Translations under genes and position numbers: made by a program
Notes under the pieces: generated by a model
Told to the model about the DNA's origin: nothing
What the model saw: only the letters and a program-made list of their open reading frames with translations
Database searches by the model: none
Shown: positions 34,212-42,408 of the stretch, piece after piece
How the letters are laid out: each line of letters starts with the position of its first letter
Position numbering within the stretch: position 1 is the stretch's first letter
Assembly: GCF_049478495.1 (NCBI RefSeq)
Contig: NZ_CP168083.1
Location: 1,302,001 to 1,366,000 of the forward strand
Origin: P36-A1 sp049478495
GTDB lineage: Bacteria; Bacillota_I; Bacilli_A; JAJDGJ01
Direction of reading: 5' to 3'
DNA: 64,000 nucleotides

Positions 34212-35492
34212 ATGATTAATAATAACATAATTAATAAAAACAATAAAGAATTAAAAGAAATTATTGGAATTAATGACTCCAATATTAATATATATAAATT
34301 TCAAGATGAAAAAATTAAAGATAATATTTCTAAAGTATTTTATGGAATTCTATTTTTTAATGATAATGTTTGCCCTAAATGTAATAAAGTTCATAATAAA
34401 TTTTATGTACATAATAAAAAAGTATCTCTTATTAAATTACCTATGGTTTCTGGTTTTGATGCTTATTTAAAGCTTACTAAAACTCGTTACAAATGTATGG
34501 AATGTTATAAAACTTTTATTCCTGCTAATACCCTAACAAATCCTGGATGTTTTATTTCTAATAAAGTTAAATATCTTATTGCTCTTAAATTAACTGATAT
34601 GCTTACTTGTACTTATATTGCTAAAGATCATAATGTGTCTACACATTCTGTTTTTAGAGTATTAGATACTTATGCAGAGGCTGCTAAATCTACTACTATT
34701 AAATCTTATTTACCAAAAGTTCTTCATTTTGATGAGTTTAAATCTACTAAAGATGCTGATGGCAATATGTCCTTTGTTATTATGGATGGTGAAAAAAGAA
34801 AGCTACTAGATATCGTAGAAAACAGACAAAAATCTTACTTAGAGAACTATTTTAGCTACTATACAAAAGAAGCTATTGATAATGTTGAATATATTGTAAT
34901 TGATATGTATACACCTTATATTGAAATCATTAAAAATGTCTTTACTAATGCTAAAATAATATTAGATAGATTTCATATTTATCAAAATTTAACTAGAGCC
35001 TTTAATAAAACTAGAGTTGCAATTATGAATGCAGATGAAAAAAACAGAAATAAGTTCAAAAATTTTTGGAAACCTATATTACAGTTAAAAGAGAATCTTT
35101 CAGAAGTGATGTTTAAGCATGCAACCTTTAATTATAAGTTTACAAACAATAAAGCAATTCTAAATTATTTAATCGAGAATAATGAGGACTTTAAAAATAA
35201 TTATGAAATATATCAAGATTTACTATTTTCTTTAAAATACAATAATATGGAAATGTTTAAGAAAACAATTGATCAGCCTAATAAATTAGCTTCAGATAAA
35301 ATTAAATCTTGTATATCTACCTTTATTAAGTATTACGAATATATTAAAGATAGTTTCAATGTTGAGTATGATAATGGAATAATAGAAGGTACAATATCTA
35401 AATTCAAAAAGTTAAAAACAATATCTTGCAGGTTTAGAAGATTTGAAAGATTAAAAACTAGAAAAATGATACAAGAATTATTAATTGTATAG
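34212..35492 (+). CDS. ISL3-family transposase, copy 1
   Basis: The 426-aa protein has N-terminal zinc-ribbon cysteines (CPKCNKVH and YKCMECYKTF, residues about 55-105), a helix-turn-helix region (YIAKDHNVSTHSVFRVLD) and the DDE_Tnp_ISL3 catalytic domain. Triad candidates are Asp in VLHFDEFKST, Asp in YIVIDMYTPY and Glu in NGIIEGTISKFKKLK. The frame is intact. It is about 98 percent identical to the partial copy at 62827, so this element has moved recently. Confidence 0.94.
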   Translation: MINNNIINKNNKELKEIIGINDSNINIYKFQDEKIKDNISKVFYGILFFNDNVCPKCNKVHNKFYVHNKKVSLIKLPMVSGFDAYLKLTKTRYKCMECYKTFIPANTLTNPGCFISNKVKYLIALKLTDMLTCTYIAKDHNVSTHSVFRVLDTYAEAAKSTTIKSYLPKVLHFDEFKSTKDADGNMSFVIMDGEKRKLLDIVENRQKSYLENYFSYYTKEAIDNVEYIVIDMYTPYIEIIKNVFTNAKIILDRFHIYQNLTRAFNKTRVAIMNADEKNRNKFKNFWKPILQLKENLSEVMFKHATFNYKFTNNKAILNYLIENNEDFKNNYEIYQDLLFSLKYNNMEMFKKTIDQPNKLASDKIKSCISTFIKYYEYIKDSFNVEYDNGIIEGTISKFKKLKTISCRFRRFERLKTRKMIQELLIV

Positions 35493-35502
35493 AAAAAGCA
35501 TA

Positions 35503-35530
35503 AAAAAAAGGATATAACATTTCTGTTATA
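35503..35530 (-). terminator. Inward-facing hairpin at the ISL3 right end
   Basis: GGATATAACA and TGTTATATCC form a perfect 10-bp stem. On the minus strand it is followed by eight T, so it would stop transcription entering from outside against the transposase. The remnant end downstream keeps the same hairpin. Confidence 0.75.
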
Positions 35531-35586
35531 TCCTGTTCTAACTCATGTATCAAATTGTAAAATTCCACCCTATTTGACAAAGAGCC

Positions 35587-35594
35587 TTAAAAAA
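35587..35594. repeat. Right 8-bp target duplication of ISL3 copy 1
   Basis: TTAAAAAA, identical to 34063-34070 and directly after the right inverted repeat. Confidence 0.8.
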
Positions 35595-35671
35595 AGGATA
35601 TAACATTTATTGTTATATCCTGAGTAAATCATGCATCAAATAATAAACTTCTATCCTATTTGATATTGAAG
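35588..35671. mobile_element. Decayed right end of an older ISL3 element
   Basis: The 84 bases mirror 35503-35586 of the intact element: the same GGATATAACA hairpin, then ATCATGCATCAAAT (compare CTCATGTATCAAAT) and CTATCCTATTTGATATTG (compare CCACCCTATTTGACAAAG). The rest of the old element is gone. Confidence 0.75.
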
Positions 35672-35673
35672 TT

Positions 35674-35705
35674 TTAAAAAACAGTGCTACAATCACTGTT
35701 TTAAA
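35674..35705 (-). terminator. Terminator after the ornithine cyclodeaminase-family gene
   Basis: AAACAGTG and CACTGTTT form an 8-bp stem with T-runs on both sides. Confidence 0.7.
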
Positions 35706-35834
35706 AAATATATTAGACAAGAGAGAATTTTTATAATTCCCTATTTAAAGTATATTCCAATACTTATGTTAATTCAATAGATTTATATTGATTTATCTTA
35801 TATCTTTTCTATATATAAATAATAAATATTTATA

Positions 35835-36830
35835 CTACTCTATCATTTCTTGTCCTCTGTTTTTTTCTATTGCTATTTTATATAACATATTTGCTAACTC
35901 TACATCAAACATTGCCATACCAACTACTTTAAAGAATGTTGTTCTTCTAGTATTTATTGGTTTTACTACTCCATTTATAACATTTCCTAAAGTATATATA
36001 TTATTTGCTGGGAAAATTCCATTGTCTACTGGATCAATTAAATCTCCACTTTCTTCTCTAGCATAATAAACATCTGTATATGCATTTTTTAGATGTGTGA
36101 ATAAAGCATCTGGATATTCTCTCATATCTGGACGATAAGAACCAATACCTACAAAGTATTTACCTTCAAATAATGCAGGGTCATTTGGAATGACTGGTGT
36201 TTGAGAATAAGTTGCTGTTATTATTAATTCACTTTGTTTTACTACATCAGTTGAACTATCACATAAGATAAATTCCATATCTTTTAGTTTCGCAACACTT
36301 GCATAATCATCAGCAATTTTTATTAATTTTTGTTTTAATATGTATGAAGCTTCATCTGATAAGTCGTAAATGTATATTTTTGAAATATTTGGTCTCATAA
36401 CTACTGCAAAGATAACTTGATAAAATGATTGAATACCTGCTCCAATTATTCCTAGACTTTCAACTGTTTCTGGTGTTGTATATTTTATACCAGCAGCAGC
36501 TACTGCAGCTGTTCTCATTGATGTTAATATACTTCCATCAAGGATACATTCTATTTTTCCACTTTCACTATTATTTAGTAAAACTACTCCTTGTATTGCA
36601 GGCTGTTGATGTTCTCTATTAGATGGGAAGATAGTTTGAATTTTAGATCCTTTTACCTCATCTGAAAAATATGGCATATACAAGTAATTATGGTCTTGTC
36701 TAGTAATTCTTAATCTATTTGGCATTAAGTAATTACCTTCTTCATACTTCACCATTAAATCTTCAATTAATGCAACAGAATCTTTTATATCTATTAAATC
36801 GGTTACTGTTTGTTTGTTTAAATAAAGCAT
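35835..36830 (-). CDS. Ornithine cyclodeaminase / mu-crystallin family protein
   Basis: The 331-aa length is normal. The Rossmann motif SLGIIGAGIQSFYQVI (residues about 125-140) follows TSMRTAAVAAAGIKYTTPE, the typical substrate-loop region with the conserved Arg. The later GSYRPDMREYPDALF and the acidic Asp of this segment are family features. Members convert ornithine to proline or reduce imino acids with NAD(P)H; others are involved in siderophore or diaminopropionate synthesis. With no partner genes here, the substrate cannot be decided. It lies downstream of the antiporter and may share its transcript. Confidence 0.88.
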   Translation of the reverse strand: MLYLNKQTVTDLIDIKDSVALIEDLMVKYEEGNYLMPNRLRITRQDHNYLYMPYFSDEVKGSKIQTIFPSNREHQQPAIQGVVLLNNSESGKIECILDGSILTSMRTAAVAAAGIKYTTPETVESLGIIGAGIQSFYQVIFAVVMRPNISKIYIYDLSDEASYILKQKLIKIADDYASVAKLKDMEFILCDSSTDVVKQSELIITATYSQTPVIPNDPALFEGKYFVGIGSYRPDMREYPDALFTHLKNAYTDVYYAREESGDLIDPVDNGIFPANNIYTLGNVINGVVKPINTRRTTFFKVVGMAMFDVELANMLYKIAIEKNRGQEMIE

Positions 36831-36911
36831 TATGATGCCCCCCTTTGTTTTTTTTGACTTAAATTTATTTTATCACATATTAAAAGAAATAGCCTTTAAT
36901 TAACTATTTTT

Positions 36912-38084
36912 CTAAGCTAATAATTTATCTTTTGTTTTATCAATCCAAACAGCTCCTATTGGTGCTGCAACTAGAATGGATAATAATCCAATTGTCTGTA
37001 GTAATTCTCCTGAGCTTATTCCTAATGCTAATGGTGTAGATGCTATTGCTGCTTGTACTGTAGCTTTAGGTGTAAAGGCACCTGCAATAAATAGTTTTTC
37101 TTTTTTATTCAAGTTACCTTTATATTCACTAATATACACTCCTACAATGCGCATGAATAATCCTAGTAAAATTATTATTAATGGAAATATACCATATTTT
37201 ATTAGACTTGATGCACTTATTGAAGCTCCTACAAAGACAAATAGTATTACTTGTACAAAGACCCAAATATTTGCAAATGACTCTTGAATCTTTGCGGTTT
37301 GTAATTCGGTTTCACCACTTATTAACAATGATAAAATTGCTACTGCAAACATGCCACTTATATTTATTTTATCACTAAATATTACTTCTATTCCAATAGC
37401 AACAAATGACAATGCAATAATTAAGATAACTTTTTGAATACTAGAAAAACTAAATATTTTAGTTGTCAGTTTATAGGTATATGTTATTATTAAACCTAAA
37501 ATTAAACCAAGTATTAAGGCGATTAGTATGTTTATAATACTTGTTATTTCAAAGTTATTAGCCTGATTTGCTTGTATTAGTATTCCAAATAACAAAACAA
37601 TATAAATACCTTCTATTGAAGTCGCACATATTAATGTTTCACTTATTCCTTTGTTGTTTAAGCCCTCTTTTTTTATTTGAAGCATTTTAGGTACAATTAC
37701 AGCAGGCGATGATGCTGCAACAATACAACCACATAGAAATCCTTGAATGATGCTTATATTAAAGATAAAGGATGTAGATAGACTTACAATTATTATTTCT
37801 AATATTGATGGTATAAAGGACATTAGTGTCGCAGCTTTTTTGACTTTATAAATATCTTTTATCTTAAGTGAAATCCCAGCTTGTAGTAATAGGATTATTA
37901 AAGCAATTTTTTTTATCTCATCTGAGAGATCTAGTACTTGTTTATCTATTAGATTTAAGCTAAATGGCCCAATTAACATACCTGCTATTATCATTCCAAA
38001 AATACCTGGTAATTTTATTTTCTGACTTAATTTTGCAAATACTAAACCTACTATTATCATTATTGCGATGCTTTCAAAAAACAT
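36912..38084 (-). CDS. Cation:proton antiporter (CPA2/KefB-like membrane domain)
   Basis: The 390-aa protein has about twelve membrane helices and no C-terminal TrkA-N domain. The start MFFESIAIMIIVGLVFAKLS and the repeated motifs KLPGIFGMIIAGMLIGPFSL and SSPAVIVPKMLQIKKEGL are typical of monovalent cation/H+ exchangers. The usual Asp-Asp/Asn-Asp pair is not clear, so the ion (Na+ or K+) is open. It follows the 181-aa membrane protein by 31 bases. Confidence 0.85.
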   Translation of the reverse strand: MFFESIAIMIIVGLVFAKLSQKIKLPGIFGMIIAGMLIGPFSLNLIDKQVLDLSDEIKKIALIILLLQAGISLKIKDIYKVKKAATLMSFIPSILEIIIVSLSTSFIFNISIIQGFLCGCIVAASSPAVIVPKMLQIKKEGLNNKGISETLICATSIEGIYIVLLFGILIQANQANNFEITSIINILIALILGLILGLIITYTYKLTTKIFSFSSIQKVILIIALSFVAIGIEVIFSDKINISGMFAVAILSLLISGETELQTAKIQESFANIWVFVQVILFVFVGASISASSLIKYGIFPLIIILLGLFMRIVGVYISEYKGNLNKKEKLFIAGAFTPKATVQAAIASTPLALGISSGELLQTIGLLSILVAAPIGAVWIDKTKDKLLA

Positions 38085-38105
38085 TTGATTACTCCTTTGT
38101 ATATT

Positions 38106-38131
38106 AAAACAAAACCTATTTTAGGTTTTGT
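38106..38131 (-). terminator. Hairpin overlapping the stop of the 181-aa membrane protein
   Basis: CAAAACCTA and TAGGTTTTG form a perfect 9-bp stem, and the minus strand ends in TTTT. The stop codon lies in the stem. It may reduce rather than block expression of the antiporter gene. Confidence 0.6.
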
Positions 38132-38661
38132 AGAAATCTTATTTTTTTATCTTTCTTTAAATCAAATTGGTATGCAGTCAATATTACTATATATAATATA
38201 GCACTTATTAAAGATACACCTAAGACAGTTATGCTTTCACCATTATATGTAATAAAGTTAAATAATAAAAACATTACTTGATTATTTATCATACTATGTG
38301 AATTCAAATAAAAACCTATTTGATCCATAAAATATTGGTTATAGAAAAATAAAATCACAAAGCTTAAAACTACACTTATTTTCATATAACGATACTTTGT
38401 ATCATCAGTTTTTTCAAAAAATAGTATCGCTGCCATTAAAACTACAAAACTAATTGATGAAAAGATAAATGGAAAATTATAGATATACATTATTCCACCG
38501 TTTGTCATCAATGAGATATTAGTTATATATATATTTACTTTATCATATACACTTACATTATCAATTAGTGCTACATGAAATGTATAACTTAAAATTGAAT
38601 TTATTGTTATTAAAAATATTGTTATTAGTATTAAAAAAGCAAAATTTCTTTTTAGTTTCAT
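38116..38661 (-). CDS. Hypothetical membrane protein, 181 aa
   Basis: I do not recognise the family. Four hydrophobic segments are visible at residues about 8-27, 62-82, 92-110 and 143-165, with short basic loops and a Lys-rich C-terminal tail (FDLKKDKKIRFLQNLK). There are no obvious catalytic motifs. Codon use matches the surrounding genes. It is adjacent to the antiporter gene and likely in the same unit. Confidence 0.75.
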   Translation of the reverse strand: MKLKRNFAFLILITIFLITINSILSYTFHVALIDNVSVYDKVNIYITNISLMTNGGIMYIYNFPFIFSSISFVVLMAAILFFEKTDDTKYRYMKISVVLSFVILFFYNQYFMDQIGFYLNSHSMINNQVMFLLFNFITYNGESITVLGVSLISAILYIVILTAYQFDLKKDKKIRFLQNLK

Positions 38662-38736
38662 AATTTATTCTCCCTCATTCTACTACATTTCTATTTTAAC
38701 AAAATTAATAATATTTTTAAACTATAATAAATAGAA

Positions 38737-38772
38737 AACTAGAAATATACTAATTTGTATTATTTCTAGTTT
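38737..38772 (-). terminator. Hairpin after the 28-aa ORF
   Basis: AAACTAGAAATA and TATTTCTAGTTT form a 12-bp stem with a 12-base loop; the minus strand then has TTTTCTATT. Confidence 0.55.
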
Positions 38773-38791
38773 AAATCATTATATTCTGTTT

Positions 38792-38878
38792 TTAAGAAAA
38801 AATATAATTAGCTTTCAAGTTTGCAAAATATAACTTTACACATAACTCATCAATTATAATATAAACTTCACTTTTCAT
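38792..38878 (-). CDS. Possible small protein, 28 aa
   Basis: A 29-codon ORF, MKSEVYIIIDELCVKLYFAN and eight more residues, has GGAG 8 bases before the ATG. A promoter-like pair is upstream (38922-38951) and a hairpin terminator is downstream (38737-38772). Together these form a complete 180-base mini transcription unit. It could equally be a small RNA. There is no recognisable family. Confidence 0.35.
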   Translation of the reverse strand: MKSEVYIIIDELCVKLYFANLKANYIFS

Positions 38879-38921
38879 TTATTCATCTCCAAAATAATAT
38901 TAATAATATTTGTACTACACT

Positions 38922-38951
38922 ATTATGACACATCTCGTTTACATATGGCAA
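38922..38951 (-). promoter_or_regulatory. Promoter-like pair before the 28-aa ORF
   Basis: TTGCCA (38951-38946), an 18-base spacer and CATAAT (38927-38922) on the minus strand. Confidence 0.45.
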
Positions 38952-38968
38952 ACTATATGCTATTAATA

Positions 38969-39844
38969 TTAAATTAAAACTAAACTAAGAGCCATTATTG
39001 CCATTCCAGCAATAAATCCATAAATAATTAAATGGTGGTCTCCATATTCATGTGCAGCTGGCAGTAATTCATCAATACTAATATAAACCATTATTCCTGC
39101 TATCACACAAAATACTACTCCAAGTAGTCCATCATTTAAAAATGGCATTAATAAAAAGTATGCTATGATTGCACCTACTGGTTCAGCAAGACCTGATAAA
39201 AATGAAAATTTAAATGCTTTCTTTTTATCTTTTGTAGCATAATAAATTGGTACTGAAGCTGCTATTCCTTCTGGTATATTATGGATTGCTACTGCTATGG
39301 CAATACTTATACCAAGTTGAGGATCTGATAGTCCTGCAACAAAGGTTGCAATACCTTCAGGAAAATTATGAATTGCTATGGCAATTGCTGACATCATCCC
39401 TACTCTCATCAACTTCTTTTCTTTTGTGTTTATAGCACAATGCGCTCCAATGGCTTTTTCAATTTCTTGGGCACTCATTTGTGCATTACTACTACTTTGA
39501 TACATTTCATATTCTTGTGGACTTACAAGCTCATGTGGGTTTGTTTCATTTGGAACTAGAAAATCTATTAAAGCTGCTATGGCAATACCGCCAAAAAAGG
39601 CTAAAACTCCAAATAACTCACCTTGTTTACCATCAAAAAATTCTACTAAATTTTTAACACCTTCTGGTAATATCTCAACAAATGATACATAAACCATTAC
39701 ACCTGCAGAAAAACCTAAAGATGCAGCTAAAAACTTCATGTTAGTAGTTTTAGCTCTTAATGCTATTAATGAGCCAATACCGGTTGCTAAACCGGCAAAC
39801 ATTGTCATTAAAAATGCTTGTATAACTACATGAGTTTCAAACAT
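38969..39844 (-). CDS. ZIP-family divalent metal transporter (ZupT-like)
   Basis: This 291-aa membrane protein has eight helices. Both metal-binding helix motifs are canonical: HNFPEGIATF (TM4) and HNIPEGIAASVP (TM5), with the conserved SGLAEPVGA block after them. A cytoplasmic loop around residues 100-145 separates the two halves. ZupT proteins import zinc, and also iron or manganese. It lies 18 bases downstream of a second ZIP gene and is presumably co-transcribed with it. Confidence 0.92.
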   Translation of the reverse strand: MFETHVVIQAFLMTMFAGLATGIGSLIALRAKTTNMKFLAASLGFSAGVMVYVSFVEILPEGVKNLVEFFDGKQGELFGVLAFFGGIAIAALIDFLVPNETNPHELVSPQEYEMYQSSSNAQMSAQEIEKAIGAHCAINTKEKKLMRVGMMSAIAIAIHNFPEGIATFVAGLSDPQLGISIAIAVAIHNIPEGIAASVPIYYATKDKKKAFKFSFLSGLAEPVGAIIAYFLLMPFLNDGLLGVVFCVIAGIMVYISIDELLPAAHEYGDHHLIIYGFIAGMAIMALSLVLI

Positions 39845-39862
39845 TTAATCTCCCCCTTTTTT

Positions 39863-40669
39863 CTAATGATTATGCACTCCATGACTAAAGAGTACTAAAG
39901 CTAAACCCATTACTATCATTCCTGCTATTACTCCATATACAACTTTATGTCTATCACCATATTTGTTTGCTGTTGGTAATAGTTCATCAAATGCAATATA
40001 TATCATCATCCCACTGACTAAAGCAAAGATAAATCCTAATATATTATCAGTTAAATATGGTTTTAGAAAAACATGTGTTAACACTGCTCCTAGACCTGTT
40101 GCTAATGCAGACAGTGTAGTTATGCCTAAAGCCTTTAGTGGCTTTTTACTTGCATAGTATATTGGTAAAGCAATAGCTATTCCTACTGGAAAATTATGTA
40201 TAGCAACACTCATCATTAAAGCAATTCCAGTATCAAATTCACTAATAAACGATAAATAAACAGCTGAACCCTCTAATAAATTATGGACTGCAATTGTAAC
40301 TGCTGTTATAACTCCTAATCGTAAAATATGTGAATTATCATCATTTTCGTTATTACTATTTATATGAGCATGTTCATGTGAATGTGGTAAATATCTATCA
40401 AGTAAGTGTGCTATGATTACACCACAAAGCAAGGCAAACATAGCCATAACTCCACCAAATGATGATCCTAATGAATCACTTAGGTGTTCTATACCATGTG
40501 GTAAGACTTCCATTAAACTTGCATAAATCATTATTCCCGCACTAAATCCTAAAGATAAATGCGTATAGCTTTTTAATTTATCTTTAAATAGTAAACTGAA
40601 CAATGCTCCAACGATCATTGCACAACCTGCTAATGTTGAATAAATTAAACCATATATTTCATTACTCAT
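39863..40669 (-). CDS. ZIP-family transporter paralogue with altered metal motifs
   Basis: This 268-aa paralogue of the neighbouring ZIP gene has the same eight-helix layout. The usual HNxPEG motifs are changed: TM4 reads HNLLEGSAVY (Pro lost) and TM5 reads HNFPVGIAIALP, in which the metal-ligand Glu is replaced by Val. The cytoplasmic loop has a His-rich stretch, HSHEHAHINS, as in many ZIP proteins. It may transport a different ion, have low activity, or have a regulatory role. It is the first gene of the ZIP pair. Confidence 0.9.
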   Translation of the reverse strand: MSNEIYGLIYSTLAGCAMIVGALFSLLFKDKLKSYTHLSLGFSAGIMIYASLMEVLPHGIEHLSDSLGSSFGGVMAMFALLCGVIIAHLLDRYLPHSHEHAHINSNNENDDNSHILRLGVITAVTIAVHNLLEGSAVYLSFISEFDTGIALMMSVAIHNFPVGIAIALPIYYASKKPLKALGITTLSALATGLGAVLTHVFLKPYLTDNILGFIFALVSGMMIYIAFDELLPTANKYGDRHKVVYGVIAGMIVMGLALVLFSHGVHNH

Positions 40670-40784
40670 TAAATCACCTCAATCTTATTTATAATAATTA
40701 TAACCTAGACTATATGGAAATACTACTATTATTTTATTAAAATGACATCTTTTATACAAGTAAGATGAAACTTTATCATAAAAA

Positions 40785-40810
40785 TAAAAAAACATCTCTA
40801 AGAGATGTCA
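40785..40810 (-). terminator. Terminator of tRNA array 1
   Basis: ACATCTC and GAGATGT stem with a TAA loop; the minus strand continues with seven T, ten bases after tRNA-Phe. Confidence 0.88.
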
Positions 40811-40819
40811 TTTGTTACA

Positions 40820-40895
40820 TGGTGGCTTCGGACGGAATCGAACCGCCGACACGAGGATTTTCAATCCTCTGCTCTACCGACTGAGCTACGAAGCC
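40820..40895 (-). tRNA. tRNA-Phe (GAA), array 1
   Basis: 76 bases including the encoded CCA. The acceptor stem GGCTTCG/CGAAGCC and anticodon GAA (TTGAAAA loop) are clear. It is identical to the gene at 42253. Confidence 0.97.
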
Positions 40896-40897
40896 AA

Positions 40898-40973
40898 TGG
40901 CGGTCCAGACGGGACTCGAACCCGCGATCTCCGCTGTGACAGAGCGGCATGTTAACCACTACACCACTGGACC
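40898..40973 (-). tRNA. tRNA-Asp (GTC), array 1
   Basis: 76 bases with CCA. Acceptor GGTCCAG, anticodon GTC, T-loop GTTCGAGTC. Identical to the copy at 42331. Confidence 0.97.
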
Positions 40974-40975
40974 AT

Positions 40976-41052
40976 TGGTTGCGGGGACAGGATTTGAACC
41001 TGCGACCTTCGGATTATGAGCCCGACGAGCTACCGAACTGCTCCACCCCGCG
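40976..41052 (-). tRNA. Initiator tRNA-fMet (CAT), array 1
   Basis: 77 bases with CCA. The 5' CGCGGGG leaves the C1-A72 mismatch, and the anticodon stem has GGG before CTCATAA, which marks the initiator. Identical to 42409. Confidence 0.96.
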
Positions 41053-41086
41053 ATGTATAAATATTCAATTTTTTAATAAAACTTAA

Positions 41087-41179
41087 TGGCGGAGGAAGAG
41101 GGATTCGAACCCCCGCGACCTTTAACAGCCCTGTCGGTTTTCAAGACCGATCCCTTCAGCCAGGCTTGGGTATTCCTCC
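41087..41179 (-). tRNA. tRNA-Ser (TGA), array 1
   Basis: 93 bases with CCA and a long variable arm; anticodon TGA in CTTGAAA. Identical to 42519. Confidence 0.97.
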
Positions 41180-41189
41180 GTATTAAAAT

Positions 41190-41266
41190 TGGTAGCGGGA
41201 GAGGGACTTGAACCCCCGACCTTTCGGGTATGAACCGAACGCTCTAGCCAACTAAGCTACCCCGCC
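41190..41266 (-). tRNA. Elongator tRNA-Met (CAT), array 1
   Basis: 77 bases with CCA. The 5' GGCGGGGTAGC and anticodon loop TTCATAC match elongator methionine tRNAs of Bacillota. Identical to 42725. Confidence 0.9.
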
Positions 41267-41286
41267 AACTCTTGTATTTTATTAAA

Positions 41287-41362
41287 TGGTGGAGCCTAGC
41301 GGGATCGAACCGCTGACCCCCTGCGTGCAAGGCAGGTGCTCTCCCATCTGAGCTAAGGCCCC
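41287..41362 (-). tRNA. tRNA-Ala (TGC), array 1
   Basis: 76 bases with CCA; acceptor GGGGCCT and anticodon TGC. It differs from 42821 by one base in the D loop (GATGGG here, GCTGGG there). Confidence 0.96.
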
Positions 41363-41369
41363 ATTTAAA

Positions 41370-41446
41370 TGGTCGGGAAGACAGGATTCGAACCTGCGAC
41401 CCCCTGGTCCCAAACCAGGTGCACTACCAAGCTGTGCTACTTCCCG
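41370..41446 (-). tRNA. tRNA-Pro (TGG), array 1
   Basis: 77 bases with CCA; acceptor CGGGAAG and anticodon TGG. Identical to 42913. Confidence 0.97.
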
Positions 41447-41469
41447 ACATATCTTATGTTATTTAAAAA

Positions 41470-41546
41470 TGGCGCGCCAGGCAGGAATCGAACCCACAAC
41501 CTCCTGATCCGTAGTCAGGCACTCTATCCAGTTGAGCTACTGGCGC
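41470..41546 (-). tRNA. tRNA-Arg (ACG), array 1 only
   Basis: 77 bases with CCA; acceptor GCGCCAG and anticodon ACG. It is the first gene of array 1 and has no counterpart in array 2. Confidence 0.96.
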
Positions 41547-41577
41547 ATTTATTTGTTCTGTAACTTAAGACTAATAT

Positions 41578-41606
41578 ATTATAGCATAGTAAAATACTGT
41601 TTGCAA
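41578..41606 (-). promoter_or_regulatory. Promoter of tRNA array 1
   Basis: Minus-strand TTGCAA (41606-41601), a 17-base spacer and TATAAT (41583-41578) with upstream TGC. Confidence 0.85.
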
Positions 41607-41609
41607 TTA

Positions 41610-42218
41610 TTAATGTTACAAATCGAATAGTTTTTTGTTATAACGGTGTTAATTAATGGTATATAATTATTATCGATTATAATAGTATTATTTTATGAGT
41701 GTAAGTATATAATTCAATTAAATATTCTTATAAACTTTGACTAATATTACTATTAAAAATTGGTATGTATCATATAATTAAGTGATTTATATTGATTAAT
41801 TTCTCGACATTAATAAGTTATCTTTTTCATACAACTCAATAATTAACATTTTTAACATACTTTGTATTATTATTTTAAATAGTATTAAAATGACTCTTAT
41901 TCAATTTTTAGTATCGATAGCATAGTAACTGATTTTACTGTTGTTTCAAACTAAACTTTTGATTTTATATTTTAAATTAAATTATTTATAATATATAGAA
42001 TTGCGCTGTTTATATATTTATCTTTTATGCTTATCAAATCACTTTTTTATAGATGGTTATTAAAACTTAAAAAACAATATTAACAGTATAGTCAATATTT
42101 GTCCATGTCTTAATTTGTAATTTAATGTTTGTTGAAGAATTTATTGGTTATTATAATAAGGACAATGTCTTTTTACTTTTTATTAACATTATGTGCAATT
42201 CAATTTTATTTACAAACC
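41610..42218. other. AT-rich spacer between the two tRNA arrays
   Basis: About 600 bases. I see no convincing gene, RNA or mobile-element remnant. The reading frame beginning at 42125 on the plus strand runs antisense through tRNA genes and has no ribosome-binding site. Confidence 0.5.
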
Positions 42219-42242
42219 AAAAAAAGCCTTTAATAGGCTTTA
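42219..42242 (-). terminator. Terminator of tRNA array 2
   Basis: AAAGCCT and AGGCTTT stem, then a T-run on the minus strand, 10 bases after tRNA-Phe. Confidence 0.85.
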
Positions 42243-42252
42243 GTTTTTATAA

Positions 42253-42328
42253 TGGTGGCTTCGGACGGAATCGAACCGCCGACACGAGGATTTTCAATCC
42301 TCTGCTCTACCGACTGAGCTACGAAGCC
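42253..42328 (-). tRNA. tRNA-Phe (GAA), array 2
   Basis: 76 bases with CCA; identical to the array 1 gene. Confidence 0.97.
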
Positions 42329-42330
42329 AA

Positions 42331-42406
42331 TGGCGGTCCAGACGGGACTCGAACCCGCGATCTCCGCTGTGACAGAGCGGCATGTTAACCACTACACCAC
42401 TGGACC
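42331..42406 (-). tRNA. tRNA-Asp (GTC), array 2
   Basis: 76 bases with CCA; identical to the array 1 gene, with the same 2-base spacers on both sides. Confidence 0.97.
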
Positions 42407-42408
42407 AT

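Larger units (their letters stand above)
34071..35586 (+). mobile_element. ISL3-family insertion sequence, copy 1 (complete)
   Basis: The element is 1,516 bases with imperfect inverted ends: GGTTCTATAATTTATAGGGT on the left and, on the other strand, GGCTCTTTGTCAAATAGGGT on the right. It is flanked by 8-bp TTAAAAAA duplications. It carries one intact transposase. A 45-base palindrome (34087-34131) sits at the left end and a perfect 10-bp hairpin with a minus-strand T-run (35503-35530) at the right end. It inserted beside an older, decayed ISL3 end. Confidence 0.93.

Noticed and set aside
41369..41563. Plus-strand ORF of 64 aa ending in LLIRSQALYPVELLAHLF-like sequence
   Set aside because: It runs antisense through tRNA-Pro and tRNA-Arg; this kind of translation (GxxRNRTHNLLIRSQ) is a well-known false ORF of tRNA genes.
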